Origin: Umezawaea endophytica
Lineage (GTDB): Bacteria; Actinomycetota; Actinomycetes; Mycobacteriales; Pseudonocardiaceae
Length of the DNA: 64,000 nt
Direction of reading: 5' to 3'
Assembly (NCBI RefSeq): GCF_025061645.1
Contig: NZ_JANYMP010000015.1
Coordinates: 1-64,000, forward strand
The position numbers and the translations under genes are program-made. Position 1 is the stretch's first letter, and the number at the start of each line of letters is the position of its first letter. Shown here one piece after another: positions 26,624-36,163 of this stretch. The notes under the pieces are model-generated. The model had not been told where the DNA came from, searched no databases, and was given only the letters and a program-made list of their open reading frames with translations.

Positions 26624-28042
26624 TCAGCCCTGCTTGGAGTGCGCGTCCAGCACCAGCGCGACGGCCTCCGTGACCTTCCGCGCCTGGTCGAGGTGCAGCG
26701 ACTCGTCCGGCACGTGGCAGTTCGAGTCCGGGCCGACCGCGCCCGTGACCAGGAACTGGGCCCGCGGGTACGCCTCGTGCAGCAGGCCCATGAACGGGAT
26801 GGAGCCGCCGAGCGCGACCGTCCGCCACGGGCTGCCGAACACGTCGTCGGCGGCCCGGTCCAGCGCCTCGCGCAGCCACGGCGCCAGCTCGGGGGCGTTC
26901 CAGCCGCCCGCGGCCTCCACGCGGCTCAGCTCGACGGTCGCGCCGTACGGCACGTCGGTCGTGACCAGCTCCTCCACCGCCTTGAACGCCGCGGTGGCGT
27001 CCGCGGTCGGGGGCAGCCGGAAGCTGAGCAGCAGCGTGGTGAACGGCCGCAGCACGTTGCCCGCGTCGTCCAGCGCGGGCAGGCCCTCGGCGCCGGTGAC
27101 GGACAGCGTCGGCCGCCAGCCGCCGTTGAGGGCGAGTTCGACCTCGTCCTTGTCCACGGCGGTGGTGCCGCCGGCGAACGGGACGGTCGCGGTCAGCGAG
27201 CCGGGCACGGCGGCCACGGCCTCGCGCACCTCGGCCAGCCGGTCCTCGGGGATGTCGACGTGCATCTCGCGCACCAGCACCTCGCCGGTGGTCGCGTCCT
27301 CCAGGCGGTCGAGCAACTGCCGGGCGATCCGGAACGAGCTGGGCACGATGCCGCTGGCCATGCCGGAGTGCAGGCCGCCGTCGAGCACGCGCACGGTCAG
27401 GCCCACCTGCACGAGGCCGCGCAGCGACGTGGTCAGCCACATCCGCTCGTAGTCGTTGCCGCCGGAGTCCAGGCACACGACCAGCGACACGTCGCCGAGC
27501 CGGTCGCCCAGGTGCTCCAGGTAGGCGGGCAGGTCGGGGCTGCCGGACTCCTCGCTGGTCTCCAGCAGCACGATGCACCGGCCGTGCGAGCCACCGGCGG
27601 CGTGCACGGCTTCGAGCGCGGCGAGCGCGGCGTACCCGGCGTAGCCGTCGTCGGCCGCGCCCCGCCCGTAGAGCCTGCCGTCCTTGACGACCGGCGTCCA
27701 CGGGCCGAGGCCGGGCGACCAGTCGGCGACGGGCGGCTGCTTGTCGAGGTGGCCGTAGAGCACGGTCGTGCCCTCGACCTCGGTGCCCTTCGCGGGCACG
27801 TCCACGAGCAGCAGCGGCGCGCGGCCGGGCAGCTCGTGCAGCTCGGTGGTCAGTCCGGGCAGGTCGCGGGTGGTGATCCACGCCCGGACGTGCTCGATGG
27901 CGGCCGCGAGGTGACCGTTCTCCGCCCACTTGGGGTCGAAGGCCGGTGAGATCGCGGGCACGGCCACCAGTTCGGACAGGCTCGGGAGGATGTCGTCATC
28001 CCACAGCCCTCGGACGGTACGGGTCAGCGCTGAACGGTCCAC
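26624..28042 (-). CDS. M20-family metallopeptidase (dipeptidase)
   Basis: 472 aa. Two-zinc site residues are visible: VLYGHLDKQP (His98), YGRGAADDGYAG (bridging Asp131), and ETSEESGSPD with the general base Glu164 and ligand Glu165. A lid domain follows (GGLHSGMASGIVPSS), and SIPFMGLLHEAYP lies near the end. It is a cytoplasmic exopeptidase that probably cleaves dipeptides or N-acyl amino acids. Separate from the flanking glycoside-hydrolase genes by function. Confidence 0.92.
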   Translation of the reverse strand: MDRSALTRTVRGLWDDDILPSLSELVAVPAISPAFDPKWAENGHLAAAIEHVRAWITTRDLPGLTTELHELPGRAPLLLVDVPAKGTEVEGTTVLYGHLDKQPPVADWSPGLGPWTPVVKDGRLYGRGAADDGYAGYAALAALEAVHAAGGSHGRCIVLLETSEESGSPDLPAYLEHLGDRLGDVSLVVCLDSGGNDYERMWLTTSLRGLVQVGLTVRVLDGGLHSGMASGIVPSSFRIARQLLDRLEDATTGEVLVREMHVDIPEDRLAEVREAVAAVPGSLTATVPFAGGTTAVDKDEVELALNGGWRPTLSVTGAEGLPALDDAGNVLRPFTTLLLSFRLPPTADATAAFKAVEELVTTDVPYGATVELSRVEAAGGWNAPELAPWLREALDRAADDVFGSPWRTVALGGSIPFMGLLHEAYPRAQFLVTGAVGPDSNCHVPDESLHLDQARKVTEAVALVLDAHSKQG

Positions 28043-28108
28043 GCTCCCGATCCTGTCACGAACGGCGCAGGTCAGCCCAAGGCGATCGGCCTCGGGTTCG
28101 GTACGCCG

Positions 28109-30493
28109 TCATGTCCTCGTGACCACGTACCGGCGTCCCGCCCGCGCGGTGAACGTCGCCGAGTCGCCGTCGACCGCCGCCCGCACGGTCTGCCCGGTCG
28201 TCGTGTCCACCAGCCGGTGGCCCGTCCGGAACAGGTCGTTCCGGACGGTCAGCGGCCCGTTCTTCGACGCGGTCACGCCGATCTCGGTCGCCGACCCGCC
28301 GGACCAGCGGACGTCGACCGTCGTGCCGCCGCGCGCCTTGAGCCCGGTGTACGAGCCGCTCGGCCACGAGGACGGCAGGGCGGGCAGCACGTGCACGACG
28401 CCGTTCTGGCTCTGGAGCAGCATCTCCGCCACCCCGGAGGTCGCCCCGAAGTTGCCGTCGATCTGGAACGGCGGGTGCGTGTCCCACAGGTTGGCCAGCG
28501 TGCTGCCGGTGAGCTGCTCGGACAGCATCTTGTGCGCGTGGTCGCCGTCCAGCAGCCGCGCCCAGAAGTTGATCTTCCACGCCTTGCTCCAGCCGGTCCC
28601 GCCGTCGCCGCGGGCGGTCAGCGAGACCCTGGCGGCGTTCGTCAGCGCCGGGGTGGTGAGCTGGTTGCCGGGGAACAGCCCGAACAGGTGCGACACGTGC
28701 CGGTGCGTGTCGGTGGGGCTGTCCCAGTCCTCCTTCCACTCCTGCAACTGGCCCCACGACCCGATCCGCGTGCCGGGGTCGAGCCTGGTCAACGCCTGCC
28801 GCACCTCGTCGCCGAACGCCGCGTCGCCCACCAGGCCCGCCGAGTCGACGACGTTCGCGAACAGGTTCCGGACGATCTGCTGCGACATCGCCGCGCCCGC
28901 CGAGAAGTCGCCGTTCTCCGGTGAGTAGCTCGGCGTCACGACCAGCTTCCCGTCGCGCGGGTCGACCCTCAGCTCGTCCAGCCAGAACTGGGCGAGCGAC
29001 TTGAGCACCGGGTACGCGCGGTCGCGCAGGAACGCCTGGTCGCCGGTGAACAGGTAGTGCTCGTAGTAGTGCTGCGCGAGCCACGCGCCCGCCTCCGGGA
29101 ACCAGAACGACTGCGCGTAGTTGTGCACGCCGGTGAAGCCGAACGGGTTGGTCTCGTTGTTCACCACCCAGCCGCGGTTGCCGAACATGTCCCGCGCGGT
29201 CACGGCACCGGGTTCGCGCATCTCGTCGACGTAGTCGAACAGCGGCGCGGTGGTCTCGGACAGGTTCGTCGTCTCGGCGGGCCAGTAGTTCATCTGGAGG
29301 TTGATGTTGACATGGTAGTCCGCGTCCCAGGGCGGTGACGTGCTGTTGTTCCACACGCCCTGGAGGTTCGCGGGCAGCGAGCCCGCCCGTGACGACGAGA
29401 TCAGCAGGTAGCGGCCGTACTGGAAGTACAGGACCTCGAGGGCCCGCTTGGTCGCGGGCGCGGCGGTCGCGTAGCCGGCGAGCAGGTCGTCGGTGGGGAT
29501 CGCGGGCACCTGCTGGCCGAGGTCGAGCCGGACCCGGTCGAACAGCGCCCGGTAGTCCTGCTCGTGGGCGCTGAGCAGCCCGTTCCAGCCCTTGGCCACG
29601 GCCGCGTCGACCGTCGAGCGCACGCGCTGGTGCGGGTCGGCGCCGCGGTAGGTCGGGTAGTCGGCGGCGTAGTCCGTGCCCATGGCCAGCACGACGACGG
29701 CGCTGTCCGCGTTCGCCACGGTCACCGAGCCGTCGCCGTTGTCGGTCCGCGACCCGCCCTGGCCGATGACCTGGAGCTGCGACTCGAACTTCAGCCCGTT
29801 GTCGTTCAGCGCTCCGGCGAACGTGCTGCGCCCGCCGCTCGCGGTCGTCCGCTTGGACCGGTTGTCCGGCGCGGTGATGGCCGCGGTGAAGCCGATCCGG
29901 CCCGGACGGTTCGCCGAGAGCCGCGCGACCAGCACGTCGTCGGCCGCGCTGGCGAAGTACTCCCTGGTGTAGCGCACGCCGCCCGCGTCGTAGGCGACCG
30001 TGGCGACGGCCCGGCCGAGGTCGAGGTCGCGGCGGTAGTTCGTGACGCCGCTGGGCGGGGTGGTGAGCGTGAGGCCCAGTTCGCCGAACGTCTGGTAGGA
30101 ACCGAAACCGCGTTTCGGTTGGCCGAGCGCCGACGCGATGGCGGACGGGGCGACCCGGCGTTCGCGGTCGATCCGGTCCTGCGCGTCCCCGATGGCGGTC
30201 GGTCGCGGGCTGGTCCAGTTGCCGAAGTCGTAGCCCTGCGCCGAACCGGGGCCGCCGGTCCACAGGGTCTTCTCGTTGAGCTGGATCCGCTCCTTCGCGA
30301 CGGTGCCGAAGACGCCGCCGCCCAGTGCTCCGCTGCCGATCGGGAGGGACCGGGTCTCCCAGTCGGCGGCGGGTTCGTCGTACCAGAGGCTGAGCGGTCC
30401 GGCCGCTGTCGCGCCCACGTCGGGCGCGGCCGGTGTGAGCGCGGAGAGCAGGATCGTCACGAGTGCTGGAACGGTTGTGCGCAGGGTGTTCAT
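28109..30493 (-). CDS. Secreted GH95-family alpha-L-fucosidase
   Basis: 794 aa from ATG 30493 with GGAGGACGC before it. Signal peptide TVPALVTILLSALTPAAPDVGA. The GH95 N-terminal domain begins LWYDEPAADWETRSLPIGSGALGG and contains IQLNEKTLWTGGPGS. The catalytic (alpha/alpha)6 barrel contains LPANLQGVWNNSTSPPWDAD, YHVNINLQMNYWPAE and HRHVSHLFGLFPG. It releases L-fucose (or L-galactose) from plant or animal glycans. No fucose transporter is adjacent. Confidence 0.92.
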   Translation of the reverse strand: MNTLRTTVPALVTILLSALTPAAPDVGATAAGPLSLWYDEPAADWETRSLPIGSGALGGGVFGTVAKERIQLNEKTLWTGGPGSAQGYDFGNWTSPRPTAIGDAQDRIDRERRVAPSAIASALGQPKRGFGSYQTFGELGLTLTTPPSGVTNYRRDLDLGRAVATVAYDAGGVRYTREYFASAADDVLVARLSANRPGRIGFTAAITAPDNRSKRTTASGGRSTFAGALNDNGLKFESQLQVIGQGGSRTDNGDGSVTVANADSAVVVLAMGTDYAADYPTYRGADPHQRVRSTVDAAVAKGWNGLLSAHEQDYRALFDRVRLDLGQQVPAIPTDDLLAGYATAAPATKRALEVLYFQYGRYLLISSSRAGSLPANLQGVWNNSTSPPWDADYHVNINLQMNYWPAETTNLSETTAPLFDYVDEMREPGAVTARDMFGNRGWVVNNETNPFGFTGVHNYAQSFWFPEAGAWLAQHYYEHYLFTGDQAFLRDRAYPVLKSLAQFWLDELRVDPRDGKLVVTPSYSPENGDFSAGAAMSQQIVRNLFANVVDSAGLVGDAAFGDEVRQALTRLDPGTRIGSWGQLQEWKEDWDSPTDTHRHVSHLFGLFPGNQLTTPALTNAARVSLTARGDGGTGWSKAWKINFWARLLDGDHAHKMLSEQLTGSTLANLWDTHPPFQIDGNFGATSGVAEMLLQSQNGVVHVLPALPSSWPSGSYTGLKARGGTTVDVRWSGGSATEIGVTASKNGPLTVRNDLFRTGHRLVDTTTGQTVRAAVDGDSATFTARAGRRYVVTRT

Positions 30494-30571
30494 GCGTCCT
30501 CCACCGACCGGGAGCGCGCCGACGGCGGGCCACCGCCGCGTCGACGCGTGCAGGAAGCCCTGACGTTAACA

Positions 30572-30586
30572 AGACATCAGATGTCT
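30572..30586. promoter_or_regulatory. Palindrome upstream of the fucosidase gene
   Basis: Perfect 15-bp inverted repeat AGACATC-A-GATGTCT, 78 bp upstream of the fucosidase start. The position and shape fit a GntR- or LacI-type carbohydrate repressor site. The regulator is not in the neighbourhood. Confidence 0.45.
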
Positions 30587-31058
30587 GTGTAGCTCAGATC
30601 ACAGAGTCCGGCTGTTTGGCGTAGCCGATGAACTAATTAACCGCACTTGGTTGCTGCGGACGAGGTAAAGCGACTTCCCGAATGGTCGGATGTCTCCTGG
30701 ATCGGTCTCCAGGCTCGGAGACCGCCCTTGATGATCGTGCTCAAACCTGTCCGGGACGTGGGCAAGAGGTTAACGAACGGTAACCGGGACAGCGGTGTTC
30801 GGTCACCGAACTTGGTGCTCGGAGGCCAAAAGGTTGCCCTTCCGACTGTTCTCCCAGTTCAGAGCGCTGGTCGGAGTGTTACGAAGTGGGATGGCACTCA
30901 CCAAGTCGGGTGGGGCCGTGTCAGGATGTGGATGAGAACCACCGTCAGCGCCGACGGTTGACCGACGCCCCCACAGGGGCGGAGGCGGCTGGCGGTGCAT
31001 TGCCGCACACACGTCGCCACAAGCGACCGGGCGGCCTCGTAGACGAGGAGAAGGCGCA
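30587..31058. promoter_or_regulatory. Gene-free control region upstream of the keto-acid dehydrogenase operon
   Basis: About 470 bp without a credible gene. It contains a hairpin CGGTCTCC / GGAGACCG (30703-30724), an inverted repeat GGTTA-N8-TAACC (30768-30785), and a perfect palindrome GTTCGGT-C-ACCGAAC (30797-30811) about 250 bp before pdhA. A small stem CCTCG-TAGA-CGAGG (about 31036-31049) overlaps the pdhA ribosome binding site GAGGAGAAGG and might limit initiation. Confidence 0.45.
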
Positions 31059-32255
31059 ATGTCGTCCCCCGAGCAATGGACGCACCCCGAGCCGGCGTCG
31101 GCTCCGGCCGCGACCGCGGCGAAACCGACCGCGGAACAGGTGATCGCAGGTTTGCGAGCGACCGACCAAGGTGACGTCAACCTGGTGCAACTGCTCACCC
31201 CCGAGGGGGAGCGCGTCCAGCACCCGGACTTCGACATCGACATCACGGCGGAGGAACTGCGCGGCCTCTACCGCGACATGGTGCTCATCCGCCGCGTCGA
31301 CCGCGAGGCCAACGCGTTGCAGCGCAAGGGCCAGCTCGGCATCTGGGTGCCGCTGCTCGGCCAGGAGGCCGCGCAGATCGGCGCAGGCCGCGCGATGCGC
31401 CCCGACGACATGGCGTTCCCCAGCTACCGCGAGCACGGCATCGCCTGGACCCGCGGCATCCACCCCACCGACCTGCTGGGCATCTTCCGCGGGACGGACA
31501 TGGGGAGCTGGGACCCGGTGGAGCACAAGTTCCACCCGTACACGATCGTCATCGGCAACCAGGTCCTCAACGCGACCGGGTACGCGATGGGCCAGAAGTT
31601 CGACGGCAAGGTCGGCGACGCCGACGGTGAAGCCACGATGTGCTTCTTCGGCGACGGCGCCACCAGCCAGGGCGACGTGCACGAGGGCTTCGTGTGGGCC
31701 GCCGTCTACGACGCGCCGCTCGTGTTCTTCTGCCAGAACAACCAGTGGGCCATCTCCGAGCCGACCGAGCGCCAGTCCCGCCTCCCGCTCTACCAGCGGG
31801 CCCGCGGCTACGGCTTCCCCGGCATCCGGGTCGACGGCAACGACGTCCTCGCCACCCTCGCGGTCACCCGCTGGGCGCTGGAGGAGTGCAGGCAGGGCAA
31901 CGGCCCGATCCTGATCGAGGCCTTCACCTACCGGATGGACGCGCACACCACGTCCGACGACCCGTCCCGCTACCGGCTCTCCGACGAGCTGGAGCTGTGG
32001 AAGCTCAAGGACCCCATCGAGCGGGTCAAGGTGCACCTGGTCAAGCAGCAGTGGGCGGACAGCGCGTTCTTCGAGTCGATCGAGCAGGAGTCCGAGGCGC
32101 TGGCGGTCGAGCTGCGCGAGTTCTGCGTGAACATGCCCGACCCGCCGCCGGAGCGGATCTTCGCCAACGTGTACGCGGAGGGGAACCCCGTGCTGGAGGC
32201 CCAGCGCGACGAGTTCCTCGCCTACGTCGAGGGTTTCGCGGGAGGCGAGCACTGA
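31059..32255 (+). CDS. pdhA: Alpha-keto acid dehydrogenase E1 component, alpha subunit
   Basis: 398 aa. The thiamine-diphosphate motif GDGATSQGDVHEGF starts at Gly198 and ends with QNNQW (Asn227/228); the active-site loop YREHGIAWTRGI and the phosphorylation-loop-like region RMDAHTTSDDPSRYR are present. It decarboxylates a 2-oxo acid. The heterodimeric E1 with the E2 below is either pyruvate or branched-chain 2-oxo acid dehydrogenase; actinomycetes usually make pyruvate E1 as a single AceE chain, so branched-chain substrates are quite possible. First gene of a three-gene operon. Confidence 0.9.
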   Translation: MSSPEQWTHPEPASAPAATAAKPTAEQVIAGLRATDQGDVNLVQLLTPEGERVQHPDFDIDITAEELRGLYRDMVLIRRVDREANALQRKGQLGIWVPLLGQEAAQIGAGRAMRPDDMAFPSYREHGIAWTRGIHPTDLLGIFRGTDMGSWDPVEHKFHPYTIVIGNQVLNATGYAMGQKFDGKVGDADGEATMCFFGDGATSQGDVHEGFVWAAVYDAPLVFFCQNNQWAISEPTERQSRLPLYQRARGYGFPGIRVDGNDVLATLAVTRWALEECRQGNGPILIEAFTYRMDAHTTSDDPSRYRLSDELELWKLKDPIERVKVHLVKQQWADSAFFESIEQESEALAVELREFCVNMPDPPPERIFANVYAEGNPVLEAQRDEFLAYVEGFAGGEH

Positions 32256-33319
32256 TGGCCGCTCCGACGATGAACCGCGCGGGTTCCGACTCCGGTGACT
32301 CCGCCGTGCAGACGTTGACGATCTCCAAGGCGCTGAACATGGGGCTGCGCGCCGCGATGGAGGCGAACCCGAAGGTCCTCATGATGGGCGAGGACATCGG
32401 CAAGCTCGGTGGCGTCTTCCGCATCACCGACGGGCTCCAGAAGGACTTCGGCGAGCAGCGCGTCCTGGACACGCCGCTCGCGGAGTCCGGCATCATCGGC
32501 ACCGCCGTGGGTCTCGCGATCCGCGGCTACCGGCCGGTGTGCGAGATCCAGTTCGACGGCTTCATCTTCCCCGGCTTCGACCAGATCGTCAGCCAGGTCG
32601 CGAAGCTGCACTACCGCACCCAGGGCAAGAACAAGCTGCCCATGGTGATCCGCGTGCCCTTCGGCGGCGGCATCGGCGCCGTGGAGCACCACTCCGAGTC
32701 GCCCGAGTCGTACTTCGCGCACACCGCCGGTCTCAAGGTCGTGTCGTGCTCGAACCCGACCGACGCCTACTGGATGATCCAGCAGGCCATCGACTGCGAC
32801 GACCCGGTGCTGTTCTTCGAACCGAAACGCCGTTACTACGAGAAGGCGCCGGTCGACACGACCAAGGCGCCCGGCCCGCTGTTCGAGTCGCGCGTCCTGC
32901 GCACCGCGTCCAATTCCGCCTCCGCTGGGACGAGCACGTCGGCCGGACAAGCCGCCACCCTCGTCGGCTACGGCCCGATGATCCGGGTGTGCCTCGACGC
33001 GGCCAACGCCGCCGCCGAGGACGGCACCGAACTGGAGGTCATCGACCTCCGCACGCTGTCCCCGCTCGACCTCGGCCCGGTGTACGACTCGGTGCGCCGC
33101 ACCGGCCGCCTCGTCGTCGTCAGCGAGGCGCCCAGCGAGAGCTCCATCACCAGCGAGATCGCGGCGAAGGTCCAGCAGGAGTGCTTCTACTCCCTCCAGG
33201 CCCCGGTGCTGCGCGTGACCGGGTTCGACACCCCCTACCCGCCGTCGAAGCTCGAGGAGGAGTTCCTCCCCGACCTCGACCGGGTGCTGCACGCCGTCGA
33301 CCGATCACTCGCCTGGTAA
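32255..33319 (+). CDS. pdhB: Alpha-keto acid dehydrogenase E1 component, beta subunit
   Basis: 354 aa, starting at an ATG that overlaps the E1-alpha stop (ACTGATGG). Transketolase-type pyrimidine domain motifs are MGEDIGKLGGVFRIT, RVLDTPLAESGIIGTAVGLA, RPVCEIQFDGFIFPGFDQ and RVPFGGGIGAVEHHSESPES. The C-terminal domain holds ATLVGYGPMI and VIDLRTLSPLD. It forms alpha2beta2 E1 with the upstream product. The extra Ser/Gly segment near residue 225 (SNSASAGTSTSAGQ) is a low-complexity insert. Confidence 0.92.
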   Translation: MAAPTMNRAGSDSGDSAVQTLTISKALNMGLRAAMEANPKVLMMGEDIGKLGGVFRITDGLQKDFGEQRVLDTPLAESGIIGTAVGLAIRGYRPVCEIQFDGFIFPGFDQIVSQVAKLHYRTQGKNKLPMVIRVPFGGGIGAVEHHSESPESYFAHTAGLKVVSCSNPTDAYWMIQQAIDCDDPVLFFEPKRRYYEKAPVDTTKAPGPLFESRVLRTASNSASAGTSTSAGQAATLVGYGPMIRVCLDAANAAAEDGTELEVIDLRTLSPLDLGPVYDSVRRTGRLVVVSEAPSESSITSEIAAKVQQECFYSLQAPVLRVTGFDTPYPPSKLEEEFLPDLDRVLHAVDRSLAW

Positions 33320-33332
33320 GGGGAACCCTGTC

Positions 33333-34709
33333 ATGCCGCAGTTCAAGCAGTTCCCCATGCCCGACACGGCGGAGGGGCTGACCGAGGCCGAGATCCTGAC
33401 CTGGAACGTCCAGGTCGGGGACGCGGTGAAGGTCAACCAGATCATCGTCGAGATCGAGACGGCCAAGGCCGCCGTCGAGCTGCCGTGCCCGTGGGACGGC
33501 GTCGTCACCGAGCTGCTGGCCGAGGTCGGCCAGACGGTGAACGTCGGCGTCCCGATCATCACGATCGATGTCGATCCTTCCGGCGCGGCGGCACCCGCCG
33601 CACCCGCTCCGGTCGCCGCGGAACCGGCCACCAACGGCGCCTCCTCCGGCAAGATCGGCGAGGAGATGCCGGGCGGCCGCATCGCGACCCTGGTCGGCTA
33701 CGGCCCGCGCGCGGGAGCCGCGAAACGCCGTGCCCGCAAGGGATCCGAGCCCGTGGCCGCACCTGCCGCTCCCGTCGCCGTGGCCGCGCCCCCGGCCCCC
33801 GTGGCCGCTCCTCCGGCTCCCGCTCCGGTGGCCCAGCCCGGCGGTTACGTCCCGCTGGCGAAGCCGCCGGTCCGCAAGCTGGCCAAGGACCTGGGCGTCG
33901 ACCTGTACGCGTTGACCGGCTCCGGCGCCAACGGCGTCATCACCCGCGAGGACGTCGAACAGGCCGTCGCCGCACCGGTTCCCGCACCCGTGTCCACAGT
34001 GGACAACGGCACGCGGGAGCGCAGGGTGCAGATCAAGGGCGTCCGCAAGGCGACCGCGCAGGCGATGGTGGACAGCGCGTTCACCGCGCCGCACGTCACC
34101 GAGTTCCTGACCATCGACGTCACGCCGATGATGGAACTCCGCGCGCGCCTGAAGACCTCACCCGCGTTCCGCGACGTCAAGGTCACGCCGCTGACGTTCG
34201 CCGCCAAGGCCGTCGTCCTCGCCGCCAAGCGGACCCCGGACGTCAACGCGACCTGGGACGCGGCGGCGGGCGAGATCGTCTACAAGGACTACGTCCACCT
34301 CGGCATCGCCGCCGCCACCCCGCGCGGCCTGGTCGTGCCGAAGGTCCGCGACGCGGACCGGATGTCCTTGCGCGAGTTGGCGGTGGCGCTCGACCAGTTG
34401 GCCACGACCGCCCGCGACGGCAAGACGTCACCGGCGGACATGATGGGCGGCACCTTCACCATCACCAACGTCGGTGTCTTTGGCGTCGACACCGGCACCC
34501 CCATCATCAATCCGGGGGAGTCGGCCATCCTCGCCCTCGGCGCCATCCGCGACATGCCGTGGGTCGTCGACGGCCAGGTCGTCCCCCGCAAGGTCTGCCA
34601 GCTCGCACTGAGCTTCGACCACCGCGTGGTCGACGGCCAGCAGGGCTCGCAGTTCCTCGCCGACGTCGGCGCCCTCCTGGCCGACCCCGCCATGGCGATG
34701 ACCTACTAG
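33333..34709 (+). CDS. Dihydrolipoamide acyltransferase (E2) of 2-oxo acid dehydrogenase
   Basis: 458 aa: one lipoyl domain (1-80) with lipoylated Lys45 in IETAKAAVE; a Pro/Ala linker containing the basic segment RAGAAKRRARKG; a peripheral-subunit-binding domain (about 173-211, VRKLAKDLGVDLYALTGSG); and a second linker. The catalytic domain ends in SFDHRVVDGQQGSQF with His430 and Asp434. It transfers the acyl group from E1 to CoA. The single lipoyl domain contrasts with the multi-lipoyl actinobacterial SucB/pyruvate E2 and favours a branched-chain-type complex. E3 is not encoded here. Confidence 0.93.
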   Translation: MPQFKQFPMPDTAEGLTEAEILTWNVQVGDAVKVNQIIVEIETAKAAVELPCPWDGVVTELLAEVGQTVNVGVPIITIDVDPSGAAAPAAPAPVAAEPATNGASSGKIGEEMPGGRIATLVGYGPRAGAAKRRARKGSEPVAAPAAPVAVAAPPAPVAAPPAPAPVAQPGGYVPLAKPPVRKLAKDLGVDLYALTGSGANGVITREDVEQAVAAPVPAPVSTVDNGTRERRVQIKGVRKATAQAMVDSAFTAPHVTEFLTIDVTPMMELRARLKTSPAFRDVKVTPLTFAAKAVVLAAKRTPDVNATWDAAAGEIVYKDYVHLGIAAATPRGLVVPKVRDADRMSLRELAVALDQLATTARDGKTSPADMMGGTFTITNVGVFGVDTGTPIINPGESAILALGAIRDMPWVVDGQVVPRKVCQLALSFDHRVVDGQQGSQFLADVGALLADPAMAMTY

Positions 34710-34718
34710 TCACCCCTC

Positions 34719-34756
34719 CGGAACGCCGGGAGCGCACGACGGCTCCCGGCGTTCCG
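34719..34756 (+). terminator. Terminator of the keto-acid dehydrogenase operon
   Basis: Perfect 15-bp stem CGGAACGCCGGGAGC / GCTCCCGGCGTTCCG with an 8-nt loop, 10 bp after the E2 stop codon. Confidence 0.85.
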
Positions 34757-34799
34757 CGCGTGCGAAGCCCTTGACCCTCCAGCGACTGGAGAGTTCACG

Positions 34800-35720
34800 A
34801 TGGTTCCCGTGACGCACTACTCGATCGGCGACCTCGCCAGGCTGACCGGCCTGTCCACCAGGACGATCCGCTTCTACTCCGACGCGGGGCTCGTGCCCGT
34901 CGTCGGCAGGACGGGCGGCGGCTACCGCTCGTACGACGTGGCGGGCCTGAACCGGTTGAAGCTCCTCCGCACCCTGCGCGACCTCGGCGTCGACCTGCCG
35001 ACCGCGCAGCGCGTGCTGGAGGACGAGGTGGGGATCACCGAGGTGGCGCGCATTCACGCGGACGCGATCGACGCGCAGATCAGGACCTTGCGGCTGCGCC
35101 GCTCGGTGCTGCGCGCGGTCGCCAAGGGAGGGGAGATGGAACTCGTGAACGAACTGGCCAGGCTGTCGGACGAGGAGCGGCAGCGCATCCTGGACGACTT
35201 CTTCGAGGACGTGTTCGGGGGCTACGACCTGGAGCCGGGCTTCGACGCGATGATGCGCTCGGTGCGCGTCGAGCTGTCGGACGACCCGACCACCGAGCAG
35301 GTGGAGGCGTGGGTCGAGCTGGCGAACCTGGTGCAGGACGAGGACTTCCGGGCGAGCATCCGCCGGATGTCGGAGCGGCACGCCGAACTGCGGGCCGCGG
35401 GCGAGGACATGAGCGCGTCCAGCGCTGAGCAACTGGGGGCGTTCACCTACTCGGTCGAGCAGGCCCGTGCCGCGCTGGACGCGGGCGTGGCCCCGGATTC
35501 GGCGCGGGCGAAGGAGATCGTCGCCGCGGTCAACGCCAGGTGGGCCGAGGCGCTCGACATCCCGAACGACGAGCGGCTCGTCGAGAAGCTGCGCGAGTAT
35601 GAGTCGTTCTCCGACCCGCGCGCCGAGCGCTACTGGCAGTTGGTCGCGGTCCTCAACGACAGGCCCGCCATGCCGGACACCGCGGCGGAACGCGAGTGGC
35701 TGCGGCTGGCGGGCGGCTGA
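34800..35720 (+). CDS. MerR-family transcriptional regulator
   Basis: 306 aa. The MerR winged helix is at the N-terminus (HYSIGDLARLTGLSTRTIRFYSDAGLVP, then YRSYDVAGLNRLKLLRTLRDLG). A dimerisation helix with repeated RTLRLRRSVLRAV follows, and then about 190 residues of helical effector domain that I do not recognise (not Cys-rich, so not a metal sensor of the classic kind). ATG 34800 follows GGAGAGTTCACG. Its stop is 1 bp from the convergent VOC gene. Confidence 0.9.
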   Translation: MVPVTHYSIGDLARLTGLSTRTIRFYSDAGLVPVVGRTGGGYRSYDVAGLNRLKLLRTLRDLGVDLPTAQRVLEDEVGITEVARIHADAIDAQIRTLRLRRSVLRAVAKGGEMELVNELARLSDEERQRILDDFFEDVFGGYDLEPGFDAMMRSVRVELSDDPTTEQVEAWVELANLVQDEDFRASIRRMSERHAELRAAGEDMSASSAEQLGAFTYSVEQARAALDAGVAPDSARAKEIVAAVNARWAEALDIPNDERLVEKLREYESFSDPRAERYWQLVAVLNDRPAMPDTAAEREWLRLAGG

Positions 35721-35721
35721 C

Positions 35722-36099
35722 CTACTCCCGGACCAGGCAGAACGGGTGGCCCGCCGGGTCGGCGAGCACTCGCCAGACCCGGCAGGCCGCACCCGCGTCG
35801 AGCAGCGTCGCGCCCAGCGCGACCGCGTCGGCCTGCGCCGCGTCGAGGTCGGCGACCCCGACGTCGAGGTGGAACTGCTGCGGCCGTTCCGGATCGGGCC
35901 ACGCGGGCGCCCGGAAGTCGTCCACGCCCTGGAAGCACAGCACCAGCCCGGTGGGGGTGTGGAGGGTCGACCACAGCTCGTCCAGCGTCCACCGCCGATC
36001 GGGCTGGTCGACCTCACCGCCGAGGAGCCCTCGGTAGAACTCCGCCAGCACCGCGGGTTCGGCGCAGTCCAGGACGACGCATTGCAGGTTGCCGATCAC
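35722..36099 (-). CDS. VOC-superfamily (glyoxalase/bleomycin-resistance-like) protein
   Basis: 125 aa from GTG 36099. Two beta-alpha-beta-beta-beta units are visible: IGNLQCVVLDCAEPAVLAEFYRGLLG and FHLDVGVADLDAAQADAVALGA, ending with LADPAGHPFCLVRE (conserved C-terminal Glu). Members act on small molecules or bind drugs; the substrate is unknown. The ribosome binding site is weak, and a longer frame upstream lacks family similarity. Confidence 0.85.
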   Translation of the reverse strand: MIGNLQCVVLDCAEPAVLAEFYRGLLGGEVDQPDRRWTLDELWSTLHTPTGLVLCFQGVDDFRAPAWPDPERPQQFHLDVGVADLDAAQADAVALGATLLDAGAACRVWRVLADPAGHPFCLVRE

Positions 36100-36163
36100 G
36101 CCGCACACACTAGGCGGGAACCAGGCGCCCGACGACGGCGTTGTTGCATCCGGGGGTGGGCCG

